Shown here piece by piece: positions 38,520-49,667 of a stretch of DNA of 64,000 bases. Within the stretch, counting starts at the first letter, position 1, and each line of letters starts with the position of its first letter. The stretch comes from Codonopsis lanceolata (taxonomy: Eukaryota; Streptophyta; Magnoliopsida; Asterales; Campanulaceae). The notes under the pieces are model-generated. The model ran no database searches and was not told the DNA's origin. It saw nothing but the letters and a program-made list of their open reading frames with translations. The position numbers were made by a program, and so were the translations under genes. Location of the stretch: positions 60,213,693-60,277,692 of the forward strand of contig CM028379.1 of NCBI GenBank assembly GCA_013146195.2, in the 5' to 3' direction.

Positions 38520-38850
38520 CTAGCGTTGTTTGTTTGCATCGGGCCGAACTACGTTTGGTTTGATTCCTTTTATTAAGGGATACGTAGGCAGCCTACTTCG
38601 GTAGGTCCGACCATCAGAGCACTTAATTTGCATATCTGCTTAAAAACTACGATAACCAGCTATAACCGACTAAATATGTCTAGGATATGTGAGGTTTGGT
38701 TTGCATTATAAACTGTTGCATTATAACTGTTACCTGTTGAATTACTCCCCATTATAATTTCCACGAAATTAAGGAGTCTATTTATTATCAACGATGTTCG
38801 TTTACTCGGTAAGCTGCGGGTTACCCGTAAACTCCATCGTTGAGGGGCTC
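38520..38850 (+). promoter_or_regulatory. 3' internal end and polypurine tract of Tat element
   Basis: Contains AAGGGATACGTAGGCAGCCT, a stretch common in the 3' internal region of plant Tat-type elements. It ends with TGAGGGGCTC at 38841-38850, a short polypurine tract directly before the LTR start TGTAGACACC. The tract would prime plus-strand DNA synthesis. Confidence 0.65.
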
Positions 38851-40056
38851 TGTAGACACCCCAATTTCGTACCCCTGGTATGTAACATTGACATGCGATA
38901 TCAAGACCTGTTAAAACTTAACAAATGTCAAGTTACAGGGTTTTAAAATATAAAAAGACAAAGCAGGATGCGTAAAACAGTAAAATGCAGGGTCCAGAGT
39001 GTCAAAAGGAGGCTGAAAAAGGGAACCAGGTGCTGCCACAAAGCCTTGTGGGCGCGGCGCCCAGCTTGCATGGGTTCGGCGCCAAGCCCCCAAACAGTGC
39101 ACTCCGTCTTAACGCATTGCACAAGTCTTCAAGCGTGCGGTACAAGCGGACGAAGCACAAGAAGAAAATCGCAAATGCCAGCGGTGTCCCTCCTCTCACC
39201 TATAAATAGAGGTGTCCACTTCAGTTTTTGGGACACACACAGAAAGTCACTATTACGCTGTGCATTTATTTTACGCCGTGATAGAGAACGATCGTGAGAT
39301 TGTGAGTTCCCCCTCCTATAAAGCCTCGAAACTCTTCCAAATCTTCTTTAAACACAAAACCAACCAGCCAAAGTGAGCCTTAGCCCCCCAGCTAGGTTTT
39401 CACCCTATTTCCAAAGTCCAAAAATCCCAAAAAGAGAAGTTGCTCTACCCGAATCCAAAGGCCAAATCCGCTAGAAGCAAGCAGTTGTTCTGCCCGATTT
39501 CCGCCAGCAGCAGGCAAACAACAGCAAAAAAGCAAGCAGTTGCTCCGCCCGTTTGACGGTGCCCATGAGCAACTTTTGGAAGCAGTTATTCTGCCCGAAC
39601 CGCAGTAGCAACAAAAAGACTTCCTCTCCCGGAAGGACAGAGCGAGCGCACCTAACACTCTTAAAGGTGAGCCTTTAAGGGTTTTATTTATAAAAATGTT
39701 ATTTTCATTCGGCCTAATGTAAAAAAATATAAGCTGTTATGCTATCCGGATCTATTTAGAAAATAGCATTAAAAGAACCATAATTATGGTCAAATATTTT
39801 TAAATGTATTTGTAATTACTGGAAGGAGATGACTGCAAGTCTGTAAATAATGTAGACCCGGATATATTTGTTTTTAATGCTTTATTTATTTGCTCGAAAA
39901 ATATAATAGAAGCATACTTTAGCCAAAAACTATTTTGAGACCGAAAGGGCCAGTTGGGTGCCTAGCACCTTCCCAACTCGTAACTTAGCCTCCGAACCCT
40001 TTTTTACAAACTCTGATTTATTTTTGGTTTTTCTTTGTTTCTCCTTAAAATAAAGA
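38851..40056 (+). mobile_element. LTR of a Tat-lineage Ty3/gypsy element
   Basis: The start is marked by TGTAGACACCCC after the polypurine tract. The end is placed just before the primer-binding-like TGGCGACTCT at 40057. A TATA box (CTATAAATAG) at 39200-39209 marks the promoter. The length of about 1.2 kb fits. The 3' border is uncertain by a few tens of bases because no clear CA end was found (TTTTTTACA near 40008 is an alternative). No second copy of this LTR exists in the window, so it cannot be checked by pairing. It contains AGCAGTTGTTCTGCCCG / AGCAGTTGCTCCGCCCG short repeats (39479-39595). Confidence 0.7.
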
Positions 40057-40070
40057 TGGCGACTCTGTTA
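40057..40070 (+). promoter_or_regulatory. Putative primer-binding site
   Basis: TGGCGACTCTGTT follows the LTR. Sequences starting TGGCGAC are used by Ogre/Tat-type elements and are usually described as matching a tRNA-Arg 3' end, so this would prime minus-strand synthesis. It marks the start of a second internal region to the right. Confidence 0.55.
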
Positions 40071-40084
40071 AAACATTTTGGATC

Positions 40085-40765
40085 ACAGTGAGGCCCACAA
40101 CATCCTTTCTTACACTTTTCTGTTTTCCCCTAAACAATAGAGGATGCGAATGAAAGGGTGATGCATTTCCTGCGTCTTGTTTTCCCATAAACAAGGGAGG
40201 ATGAGATACGTGGAGCCCAAAGTACTCATAGCGATCCAAAATAAACCTAAGGTCATGGTGAGGCTCGCAACATCCTTTTTTTGCACTTTCCCGTTTTCCC
40301 CTAAACAAGGGACGATGGGAATGAAAAGAGTGATGCATTTTCTATGCCTTGTCTTCCCCTAAACAAAGGAGGGTGAGATACGGAGAAATCCCAGGCACTC
40401 ATAATGACCTAAGGCAATTTTCGAAAAGTCCATAGTGAGGTAGGGCGTGTTCCCACGCGCTCTCGCAACATCTTTTTTTTTGCACTTTTTCGTTTTCCCC
40501 TAAACAAGGGACGATGAGAATGAAAAGGGTGATGCATTTTCGGTATCTTATTTTCCCGTAAACAAGGGAGGGTGAGATACAGAGAAATCCAAAGTTCTCA
40601 TAATGGACCAAAACTCACTCGGTGACCGAGGCATATTCAACGCGCTTTTTGACAACGCCCTTTCCACATTTTTAATTTCGTCTTCCCCTAAACAAGGGAG
40701 GGTGGAATGAAAAGCGTGGTGTCCTTCCGCAAATCACGTTCCCCTAAAAAAGGGAGCGCGGTATC
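40085..40765 (+). repeat. Leader tandem repeats after the primer site
   Basis: Four imperfect copies of a 130-200 base unit, each with two boxes of TTCCCCTAAACAAGGGA (near 40125/40182, 40295/40355, 40495/40553 and 40684/40740). Each box is followed by GATGAGAATGAAAAGGGTGA or GGGTGAGATACGGAGAAAT. The boxes hold CCCCT..AAGGG arms. It is a typical variable leader of a Tat element. Confidence 0.85.
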
Positions 40766-40809
40766 CGGGAGATCTCGGTGCACCCACACAGGCTTGTCGA
40801 TACTCGGTA

Positions 40810-41886
40810 GTTGGGGGAGTCTTATACAAGCGATCTAAGGTCAGACATATGCTTCGCTGTGTCCCTCTAGAGTTAACAGAGGGTGTTCTATACGAGGTCC
40901 ATGAAGGAAAGTGCGGTGGTCATCCGGGCACCAGAGCTCTGTCAGAGAAAATCATGCGTGCAGGATATGACTGTATCACCCTCAGAAGAGATGTAGAGAA
41001 GTATGTCCGAAAATGTGACAAGTGCCAGAGGTACACGGACATACCGAGGTTTCCCTCCACTATGCAAACCCCGGTGGTCGCTGCCTGGCCCTTCGATATG
41101 TGGGGAATCGATTTGATCGGTCCATTCCCCCTAGCACAATACAAATACAAGTACGCAGTGATCACCATCGACTATTTCACAAAGTGGATCGAAGCAATGC
41201 CAATGGCTACCATTTCAGAGGCGAATACTATCAAGTCCATTCATGATCAATCATCTCCGACAACGGTACTCAGTTCTCGGAAAAATTCACGTCTGAATAT
41301 GCATGCTTGGGCGTCAAGCATTGGCAGTCATCCGTAGCCTATCCCAAATGCAATGGCCAAGCAGAGGCCGAAAACAAACAAGTTTTGCACGCCTTTAAAA
41401 TGTGCGAAAGAGCTACCATTAGCCTTATGGGTGGTCAGGACTACTGTCCGGGGTCCTATAGGGGAAACTCCTTTCGCGTTCACCTATGGATCCGAAGCTA
41501 TGATCCCAGTTGAGATGGCCTTGCCTAGCTACAGAGTTTCTCACTACAACGAGCAAAACAATGAGCTTTCCCAGCTAATAAACCTTGACCTACTCGAAGA
41601 AAGAAGACTGGATGAGCGACTAAGGATTGTCAACTATAAGTAGCGAGCAAAAGCTCATCACGACAAAAAAGTTAGAGGAAAAGCATTCATGGTCGGGGAT
41701 TGGGTACTCAGAAAAATCGAGGTCACTGGTCATTGAGCAGAAAGAGGAAAACTCTGACCTAACTGGAAGGGGCCTTTTCAAGTTACGAGAATAATAAAAG
41801 AAGGTACATATACACTACGAACACATGATGGCAAAGACTTGAAGCATCCCTGGCACGCAAATCATTTGAAAAAGTACTATCATTGA
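40810..41886 (+). pseudogene. Second Tat-type integrase, decayed
   Basis: The zinc-binding H2C2 motif is visible (HEGKCGGHPG, then CDKCQR), as is the start of the catalytic core: PFDMWGIDLIGPFP carries the first Asp and ITIDYFTKWIEAMP follows. After about 41245 the frame shifts. SDNGTQFSEKF-like sequence and SSVAYPKCNGQAEAENKQVL (catalytic Glu) are in other frames, then WVVRTTVRGPIGETPFAFTY GSEAMIP. In-frame stops occur at 41641 and 41735. The last readable part ends HANHLKKYY and a stop at 41883-41885. RT and RNase H are absent, as the sequence upstream is leader repeats. It is non-functional and of a different sequence family from the copy at 29.2 kb. Confidence 0.88.
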
Positions 41887-42740
41887 GCAAGTCTCAATGT
41901 ACAAACGGGCAAGACCCTCAGCCCTGTTGAGGGTCGCTACCATTTTTTCAATTAAAAGGCAAGTTCTTTTATTACAATTGTTATTTCAATATTTCTATTT
42001 ATCATGTATAAACTGCTTTCAGATTTCTTTACAAGATCTGCTCGCAAGCCAAGCAGGTAGGGCCATGCCCGGTCAACCTTCCACTATACCCGAGTATCAG
42101 TGAACAAATCTTATCCTTCCAGCGAGCAAGATAGGGCCTTGCCCAATTCACTTACTGGGAAGCCCGCAAGTCGATAGGGGCCATGCCCACAAGGTAGCGA
42201 CTAACTAACTCGGATTCCTATAGTGATCGAGAAACACTGTTAGTCGTATATCTCTATACCCAGTTGATATTCTAGCATCACCTTCAGCGTACAAACATCA
42301 GACAGGGCCAAGTCCGATTAGCTGGTCGTCACTCAGAGTTGGGCCATGCCCGCTAGGCAGTCTTCAAGATGCTCACCCCAGGGCAATAAGGGCCATGCCC
42401 GCTCAAAGCCTTGGCCAGAACTAAGCACTTAGTCCGAGTAAGAATGCTTCCCCGAGCCCTCAAACTTAAATAATATGTCCGCTTAATTAGCCTTATTATT
42501 TATAAGTTACTATTTGTGCAAGTTTTATTGCTCGCTCAATTGTGTTCATCTTATGCTTGTTATGCTCGCTAAAATAGTCCATACACATGCATTCTTGTAC
42601 TAATAATTTGCAGGAAAAATGCAAGTAAAACAAACAACAATCGAGCAAAACAAAATTGCCATTGAAAAATCGGAAAAATTACAAGTAGAAATCAAAAGAT
42701 ATAGGCACATAGGTCGGACAGAAAGCATGCAATCTAAACT
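41887..42740 (+). repeat. Post-pol region with GGGCCATGCCCG motifs
   Basis: The palindrome-like motif GGGCCATGCCCG or a variant (GGGCCTTGCCC, GGGGCCATGCCC) occurs about every 50-100 bases (42059, 42131, 42178, 42306, 42342, 42389), separated by AT-rich text. From 42053 onward the sequence is duplicated at 45818. There is no gene. Confidence 0.75.
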
Positions 42741-43960
42741 ATGTCCGGGGGAGCCAGGGTTGAAGCAGCAGAATCTTCAGCATCAAGAGTGGCCTCCAGT
42801 TCCACTTGTGGTTGGGCAACGGCCTCGTCTACCCGGGCCTGCCTCTCTGATCGCTTCGCCTCGATCAGGCTACATACATTGACGGCCAGCGGGGTGGGAG
42901 GAATCCATGGCTCCAGCCCGTCATCAGCATCATCTCGAGCAAGGACCTCTAGCTTGCTCTAGGTGTAAGGCACCAGGTGATGCAAACTCCGAGCTTCCAG
43001 GTAGTATAGGTCGAGTAGAGCCCAATCCGTCATTGTTGGCATCTCAACTGCACTGGTACCAGCGAGCATGCGCAAGATATGGTTTTTACCCACTGTATAA
43101 TATAGGAAAATCTCTTTGTGCACACGGGAGGCACATGCAGGAGAGGCCACAAAGTCTTCCACTTCCTTTACCTTCGCCGCTTCCAGCTGTTTAGAAAACG
43201 AGGCCATGGCCGTTGCATCCTTGGTCGCCTGAGCCTTGAGGGTGTCCAGCTCTGCTTACAACTGTGTCCGCTGTAAGACCAAAACATTCTCAGTTGCATG
43301 GGACTTCTTCTGCTGTGCGACAAGGGCAGTCTTCTCCTCGGCCATAGCTTGGTTATCTATTTCAAGCCTCTTGGCTGAAGCATCGCTCTTTTTAAGCGAC
43401 TTACCTAGAGCGACGATCTGCTCGCCCTTGCGCTTCACCGAGCTCAGTAGCTCGCCTTTCTCATAACTAACCTTCTTGCGGGCATCCCTCTCTTTGGTAT
43501 AGCGGTCGTAAAGATTAGTACTAGTAGAGGCGATTTGCAAAACAAGCATAAGAAACGGTAAGAAAAGATCAGCGAGCAAAAATTATCAACACATAAAAAT
43601 ATCACAAGAATATACCTCGCCTAAGTTGAGCCCGACTTGTCCGAACAAAACATGACCGGCGGTATCCCGGTCATGTGTCACATCCTCCTGCAAGAGCCGC
43701 TTCACTATGCCCTTGCCCACTACCCTTGAAGGGCTCTCGCGAACGGAAAAGTCGATATCCCCCAAGTTAGGGCCCTCAGAGAGCCCGCTCACAATAGCCC
43801 GGGGCGGCACTGATTGTGGTCGACATCTCGAAGCCGGGGAGCAGCCACAGCTTCGAAGAATCTTTGGCGGGAGAGGGTGTGGCAGAAGCCCTCTTAGAGC
43901 CCGTGCCACGGGGCACCGATCGGTGGGGGAGAGAGTTACGTTTTCTTTTTGACCTTGGCG
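42730..43960 (-). pseudogene. Antisense ORF fragments, coiled-coil tail (copy 1)
   Basis: On the minus strand three open pieces in order are: a Pro/Ser-rich part with GHVLFGQVGLNLGEVYSCDI (43909-43586), a coiled coil with LYDRYTKERDARKKVSYEKG and LEIDNQAMAEEKTALVAQQ (43579-43256), and FSKQLEAAKVKEVEDFVASP then TDWALLDLYYLEARSLHHLV (43207-42959). Small gaps and stops separate them. This order (GHVLFGQ region, coiled coil, C-terminal tail) is seen in antisense ORFs of plant Ty3/gypsy elements. The N-terminal domain is lost because the unit stops at the AT-rich junction near 43985. Molecular function is unknown. Confidence 0.65.
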
Positions 43961-43987
43961 GCATCAGCAATGACAGGTTTCACTGTA

Positions 43988-45800
43988 GTGGCCCAAAATA
44001 TATATGAATGCTCTGTTTTTATGGCCCAAAATCACTAAAGTGGTTAATGTGTTTAGACTTGCACACACTAGTTGAAAGCATCCGTTACAGACATGTTTTT
44101 TTTTTTTTCAATTTCATGTAGAAAAATTTCAGAATGCCCATCATTTATCACAAATTCCTCATTTCAATCTGATATTGCGCATCTAACACAAACATAACAA
44201 CAATGTTTTTTTTTTTTTCATTTCAACCTATCAACCCAAAACCATGTCATGAAGATTCAATGCAAATTCCCCCAGCAAAACATTTTGTTTTTATAAGTAA
44301 AGAAAGAATATTGAGACCTCAGTAAATGAATGGCACCCTTAATAATGACTCCCCCCACACACTTAAAGTATACAATGTCCTCAATGTATGACAAAAAGTC
44401 ATGAAGCAAAAGAAAAAAGGGAGCAAGAAAACACTCAATCTCTCCTTATTGTTTTGATAATTAAGAGAAACTCGTTAATTATTTCCTTAATCAAAAGACA
44501 ACCCCCAAGACGCTTATATTATTTAATGTTTTGAAAGCATTAAGAGAGAGAGAGGGAGAGAGACATGATTCTAAACAGTGCATATTGAAACAATATCATT
44601 GAATTTAGATTACACATTCCCGCAACACGGATCGAGTATGCTTGTAATGCCTAAACGGTGCGTCACTTGCTACTTAGTTAGAATCCGAAGACAATTACAG
44701 ATAAACTGTTATAACTAGCATTAAACTATTAGATTAATTAAAATTTTGACCATGAATATTCACTAAGCATAATAATCCTAAATCACTTCCTTTGCAACAA
44801 GGCAAAAGAGAGAATAAATAAGTACTTGAACTCAATTAAGAATTAAAACAATTAGATCTCACAATAGAAACTGGTAAAGAATTAATTGTTCATTAACTGG
44901 AAGAAAGAAATTAGCCAGTAAACATGGTTGGAAAATTAGTTACAAAATGAAAAAACCAAAATGCAAAAACCCATCAGTGTGTGATAGAAAAAAAAAAAAG
45001 AGCAGCTACATATTTCCTTAATCTCCCTTCCAAGTATGCGTGCGTGTATGTTTGTGTGTATGCGACGTGTTTTTTTACCCATTCTCCTGCCATCTCTTAT
45101 ATAGTAGAATTTTCCCTCCTTTTAGTAACTCCTTCCTAGAGAATAGAGATCACGTTCTCCACTCTTAGAACGTTTCCAGGTAGTTGTTGACAAAGCCTCT
45201 TGACCTATTTTCTATCTTTCAACCTAGTCTTTATACTAATTTCAAGAGAGAAACAAAGGAAGGAAAATAATAAATAGTTTTCTTTTAGGGAAATTGATAA
45301 TTCCCTAATTACTGAAAAATGACTAATGTCTGAAATGTCCTTTAAGTGGATTAGCCCCTGCCTACATAGCACGTGACATTGTTTACAGCTTAAGCTACAG
45401 TTCCCCTTAGATAGTGCATGCTCATTCGGTACTATGTTTCCATCCTTTCTTCAACTTTTCGGCACAAATCTTTTCAACACCTGTAATCTTCCAAAACACC
45501 ACAAACATTGGGAAAAAGTGTAATATCCATTCAAAATAAAACACAAAATCAAGAATAAACATTATACTTATTTGTGCTCATCATCTAGCAATGTAACATG
45601 AAAAATGTAATTGAAGAAAATGGATATTCAACATGTGAAATCGGGAGAGAATATAGGGAAAATTACATCAAACTAACACTCCAAATATATAATTTACATA
45701 GGTTGATGTTGATCATTGGCTGCAACAATGGAGGTATCATCCAGTTTCAACCGAGAAAGTAAAATAGATAAGAGGATGACAATAAGAACCCAATTGAATA
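43988..45800. other. AT-rich DNA inside duplication, no gene
   Basis: Starts abruptly after the antisense ORF (GTGGCCCAAAATATATATGA). It has poly-T tracts, a GA microsatellite (44540-44565) and TATGTTTGTGTGTATGCG-type simple sequence. There is no open frame of note. It is repeated at 47780-48873 plus 54145-54876. It may be host intergenic sequence caught between the truncated Tat element and the duplication border. Confidence 0.5.
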
Positions 45801-46499
45801 AAGTAGGAAAACTTCAAGCAGGTAGGGCCATGCCCGGTCAACCTTCCACTATACCCGAGTATCAGTGAACAAATCTTATCCTCCCAGCGAGCAAGATAGG
45901 GCCTTGCCCAATTCACTTATTGGGAAGCCCGCAAGTCGATAGGGGCCATGCCCACAAGGTAGCGACTAACTAACTCGGATTCCTATAGTGATCGAGAAAC
46001 ACTGTTAGTTGTATGTCTCTATACCCAGTTGATATACTAGCAACACCTTCAGCGTACAAACATTGGACAGGGCCAAGCCCGATTAGCAGGTCGTCACTTA
46101 GAGTTGGGCCATGTTCGCTAGGCAGTCTTCAGGATGCTCGCCCCAGGGCAATAAGGGCCATGCCCGCTCAAAGCCTTGGACATAACTAAGCACTTAGTCC
46201 AAGTAAGAACGCTTCCCCGGGCCCTCAAACTTAAATAATATGTCCGCTTAATTAGCCTTATTATTTCTAAGTTATTATTTGCATAAGTTTTATTGCTCGC
46301 TCAATTGTGTTCATCATATGCTTGTTATGCTCACTAAAATAGTCCATACACATGCATGCTTGTACTAATAGATTGCAGGAAAAATGCAAGTAAAACAAAC
46401 AACAATCGAGCAAAACAAAATTTCCATTGAAAAATCGGAAAAATTACAAGTGGAAATCAAAAGATATAGGCACATAGGTCGGACAGAAAGCAGGCAATC

Positions 46500-47780
46500 T
46501 AAACTATGTCCAGGGGAGCCAGGGTTGAAGCAGCAGAATCTTCACCATTAGGAGTGGCCTCCAGTTCCACTTGTAGTTGGGCAGCGGCCTCGTCTACCCG
46601 GGCCTGCCTCTCTGCCCGCTTCGCCTCGATCAAGCTACATACATTGACGGCTAGCGGGGTGGGAGGAATCCATGGCTCCAGCCCGTCATCAGCATCATGT
46701 CGAGCAATGACCTCCAACTCGCCCTAGGTGTAAGGCACCACATGATGCAAACTCTGAGCTTCCGGGCAGTATAGGTCGAGTAGAGCCCAATCCGTCATTG
46801 TTGGCATCTCAACTACATTGGTACCAGCGAGCATGCACAAGATATGATTTTTACCCATTGTATAATATATGAAAATCTCTTTGTACACACGGGGAGGCAT
46901 AGGCAGGAGAGGCCACAAAGTCTTCCACTGCCTTCACCTTCGCCGCTTCCAGCTGCTCAGAAAACGAGGCCATGGCCGTTGCATCCTTGGTCACCTAAGC
47001 CTTGAGGGTGTCCAGCTCCGCTTACAACTGTGTCCGCTACAAGACCAAAACAATCTCAGTTGCATGGGACTTCTTCTGCTGTGCGACAAGGGCAGTCTTC
47101 TCCTCGACCATAGCTTGGTTATCTATTTCAAGCCTCTTGGCTGAAGCCTCGGTCTCTTTAAGCAACTTACCCAGAGCGATGATCTGCTCGCCCTTGTGGT
47201 TCACCGAGCTCAGCAACTCGCCTTTCTCAGAATTAACCTTCTTGCGGGCATCCCTCTCTTCGGTATAACGGTCGTAAAGATTAATGCTAGTAGAGGCGAT
47301 CTGCAAAACAAGCATAAAAAACGATAAGAAAAGATCAGCGAGCAAAAATTATCAACACATAAAAATATCACAAGAATATACCTCGCCCAAGTTGAGCCCG
47401 ACTTGTCCGAGCAGAACATGATCGGCGGTATCCCGGTCATGTGTCACATCCTCCTGCAAGAGCCGCTTCACTATGCCCTTGCCCACTACCCCTGCAGGGC
47501 TTTCGCGAGCGAAAAAAGTCGATATCCCTCAAGTTAGGGCCCTTAGAGAGCCTGCTCACAATAGCCGGGGCGGCACTAATTGTGGTCGGCATCTCGAAGT
47601 CGGGGAGCAGCCACATCTTCGAAGAATCTTTAGCGGGAGAGGGTGTGGCAAAAGCCCTCTTAGAGCCCGTGCCACGGGGACGAGCAGACCGATCAGTGAG
47701 GGGGAGGAGAGTTCCGTTTTCTTTTGCCCACTGCCTTGGCAGCGGCATCAACAATAGCAACACCGGTTTCACCTGCAGTG
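46500..47780 (-). pseudogene. Antisense ORF fragments, coiled-coil tail (copy 2)
   Basis: Duplicate of the minus-strand ORF fragments at 42730-43960. The coiled coil is readable at 47345-47037 (LYDRYTEERDARKKVNSEKG) and the tail at 46918-46724 (TDWALLDLYCPEAQSLHHVV). The C-terminus is at 46717-46499, ending GEDSAASTLAPLDIV and a stop; this last part keeps a longer open frame than in copy 1. Non-functional, since the N-terminal domain is absent. Confidence 0.65.
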
Positions 47781-48330
47781 GCCCAAAATATATATGAATG
47801 CTCTGTTTTTATGGCCCAAAATATCACTAAAGTGGTTAATGTGTTTAGACTTGCACACACTAGTTGAAAGCATCCGTTACAGACATGTTTTTTTTTCAAT
47901 TTCATGTAGAAAATTTTAGAATGCCCATCATTTATCACAAATTCCTCATTTCAATCCGATAATACGCATCTAACACAAACATAACAACAATGTTTCTTTT
48001 TCATTTCAACCTATCAACCCAAAACCATGTCATGAAGATTCAATGCAAATTCCCCCAGCAAAACATTTTGTTTTTATAAGTAAAGAAAGAATATTGAGAC
48101 CTCAGTAAATGAATGGCACCCCTAATAATGACTCGCCCCCTCCCACACACTTAAAGTATACAATGTCCTCAATGTATGAAAAAAAGTCATGAAGCAAAAG
48201 AAAAAAGGGAGCAAGAAAACACTCAATCTCTCCTTGCTGTTTTGATAATTAAGAGAAACTCGTTAATTATTTCTTTAATCAAAAGATAACCCCCAAGACG
48301 CTCATATGATTTAATGTTTTGAAAGCATTA

Positions 48331-48361
<31 letters not shown>

Positions 48362-48873
48362 TTTAAACAGTGCATATTGAAACAATATCATTTAATTTAG
48401 ATTACGCATTCCGCAACACGGACCGAGTATGTTTGTAATGCCTAAACGGTGTGTCACTTGTTACTTAGTTAGAACCCGAAGACAATTACAGATAAACTAT
48501 TATAACTAGCATTAAAATATTAGATTAATTAAAATTTTGACCATGAATATTCACTAAGCATAATAATTCTAAATCACTTCTTTTTGCAACAAGTCAAAAC
48601 AGAGAATAATTAAATACTTGAACTCAATTGAGAATTAAAACAATTAGATCTCACAATAGAAACTAGTAAAGAATTAATTGTTCATTTACTGGAAGAAAGA
48701 AATTAGCCAGTAAACATGGTTGGAAAATTAGTTACAAAATGAAAAAACCAAAATGCAAAAACCCAGCAGCGTGTGATAGGAAAAAAAATGAGCAGCTACA
48801 TATTTCTTCAATCTCCCTTCCAAGTATGCGTGCGTGTATGTTTGTGTGTATGAGACGTGTTCTTTATCCATTC

Positions 48874-49667
48874 TGATACGATCTTCTCGGAAGGCTTCGT
48901 TGAAGAACGATTTACTCACGCGGCGGAAGCTAGGGATCGAAGGATGTTGCGGGGGATGACACCTCGACCCAACAATTAGCACGACAGGAACCTTGGCATG
49001 TACAGTCGCAACCCGCAATCGAAGCAACTGAAGAACCTAAGTATAGTGATAGACGCCACAATTGATATGAATTAATCAATTGATAAGTCAAAGAAGAACA
49101 CACAAGCTTCACACCTGTATACTCTCAATAGTTCAAGAAGAACCAATAAGTTTTGATAAAACTCACAAAATAACAATCTCATAAACTGTCTATTCAATGA
49201 AAGAAAACCCCTATTTATACCTAAACTAGGCTGAAAAGTCGTACTACTGAATTAGGGTAAAGTTTAGCAGAAAACCCTAATTAACAAAACTGAAAAACGG
49301 CAGTTCGGGGGACCTTGCGGTCGCAAGCCCCATGACACCTTGCGTCGCAAGGTCGGCGAAAAAGTCGGCCGAAATCACTTGGCCTTGCGGTCGCAAGCCC
49401 TCCATAACAACGTCCGAGGTCTCCGAAAGTGTCTTCACGTAATAACAAGTCTTGTAATCGTCCCTCTTGACTTGGATCACGTTCAGCAGCTTCCTTTGAC
49501 CCTTTGGGGTCTCTTCTTCATGGCTCATAGCTCGTTCTTCCATCTCCATTGTCTCACGAACCATGCCATTGACTTCTTCACGGATTTTCTTGGCTCGAGC
49601 TCTTGTGACCGGTCCAATGATTGTCGGCATCGGTGTTGAGTTGTTGTTGTTGGGGATGTCCACATCA
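48874..49667 (-). repeat. 3' LTR of the minus-strand element
   Basis: It is 794 bases and nearly identical to 53339-54139. It contains blocks of CTTGCGGTCGCAAG and related palindromes (49315-49400), which are partly altered here compared with the other LTR. The final 130 or so codons of the long element ORF are read from this LTR (49667 down to the stop at 49277). Confidence 0.95.

Larger units (their letters stand above)
42053..45817 (+). repeat. 3.77 kb tandem duplication, copy 1
   Basis: Starts at GCAGGTAGGGCCATGCCCGG and ends at GGAAAACTTCAA, immediately joined to the start of copy 2. It comprises the post-pol repeats, antisense ORF fragments (to about 43985) and about 1.8 kb of AT-rich DNA that looks like non-Tat flanking sequence (43988-45800). 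Copy 2 follows at 45818. The breakpoints share only two or three bases (AAG / CAA), which suggests end-joining or replication slippage rather than repeat-mediated recombination. Confidence 0.92.

Noticed and set aside
40849..41337. Intact integrase gene
   Set aside because: The frame runs out of the integrase sequence near 41245, and later motifs are in other frames with stops.
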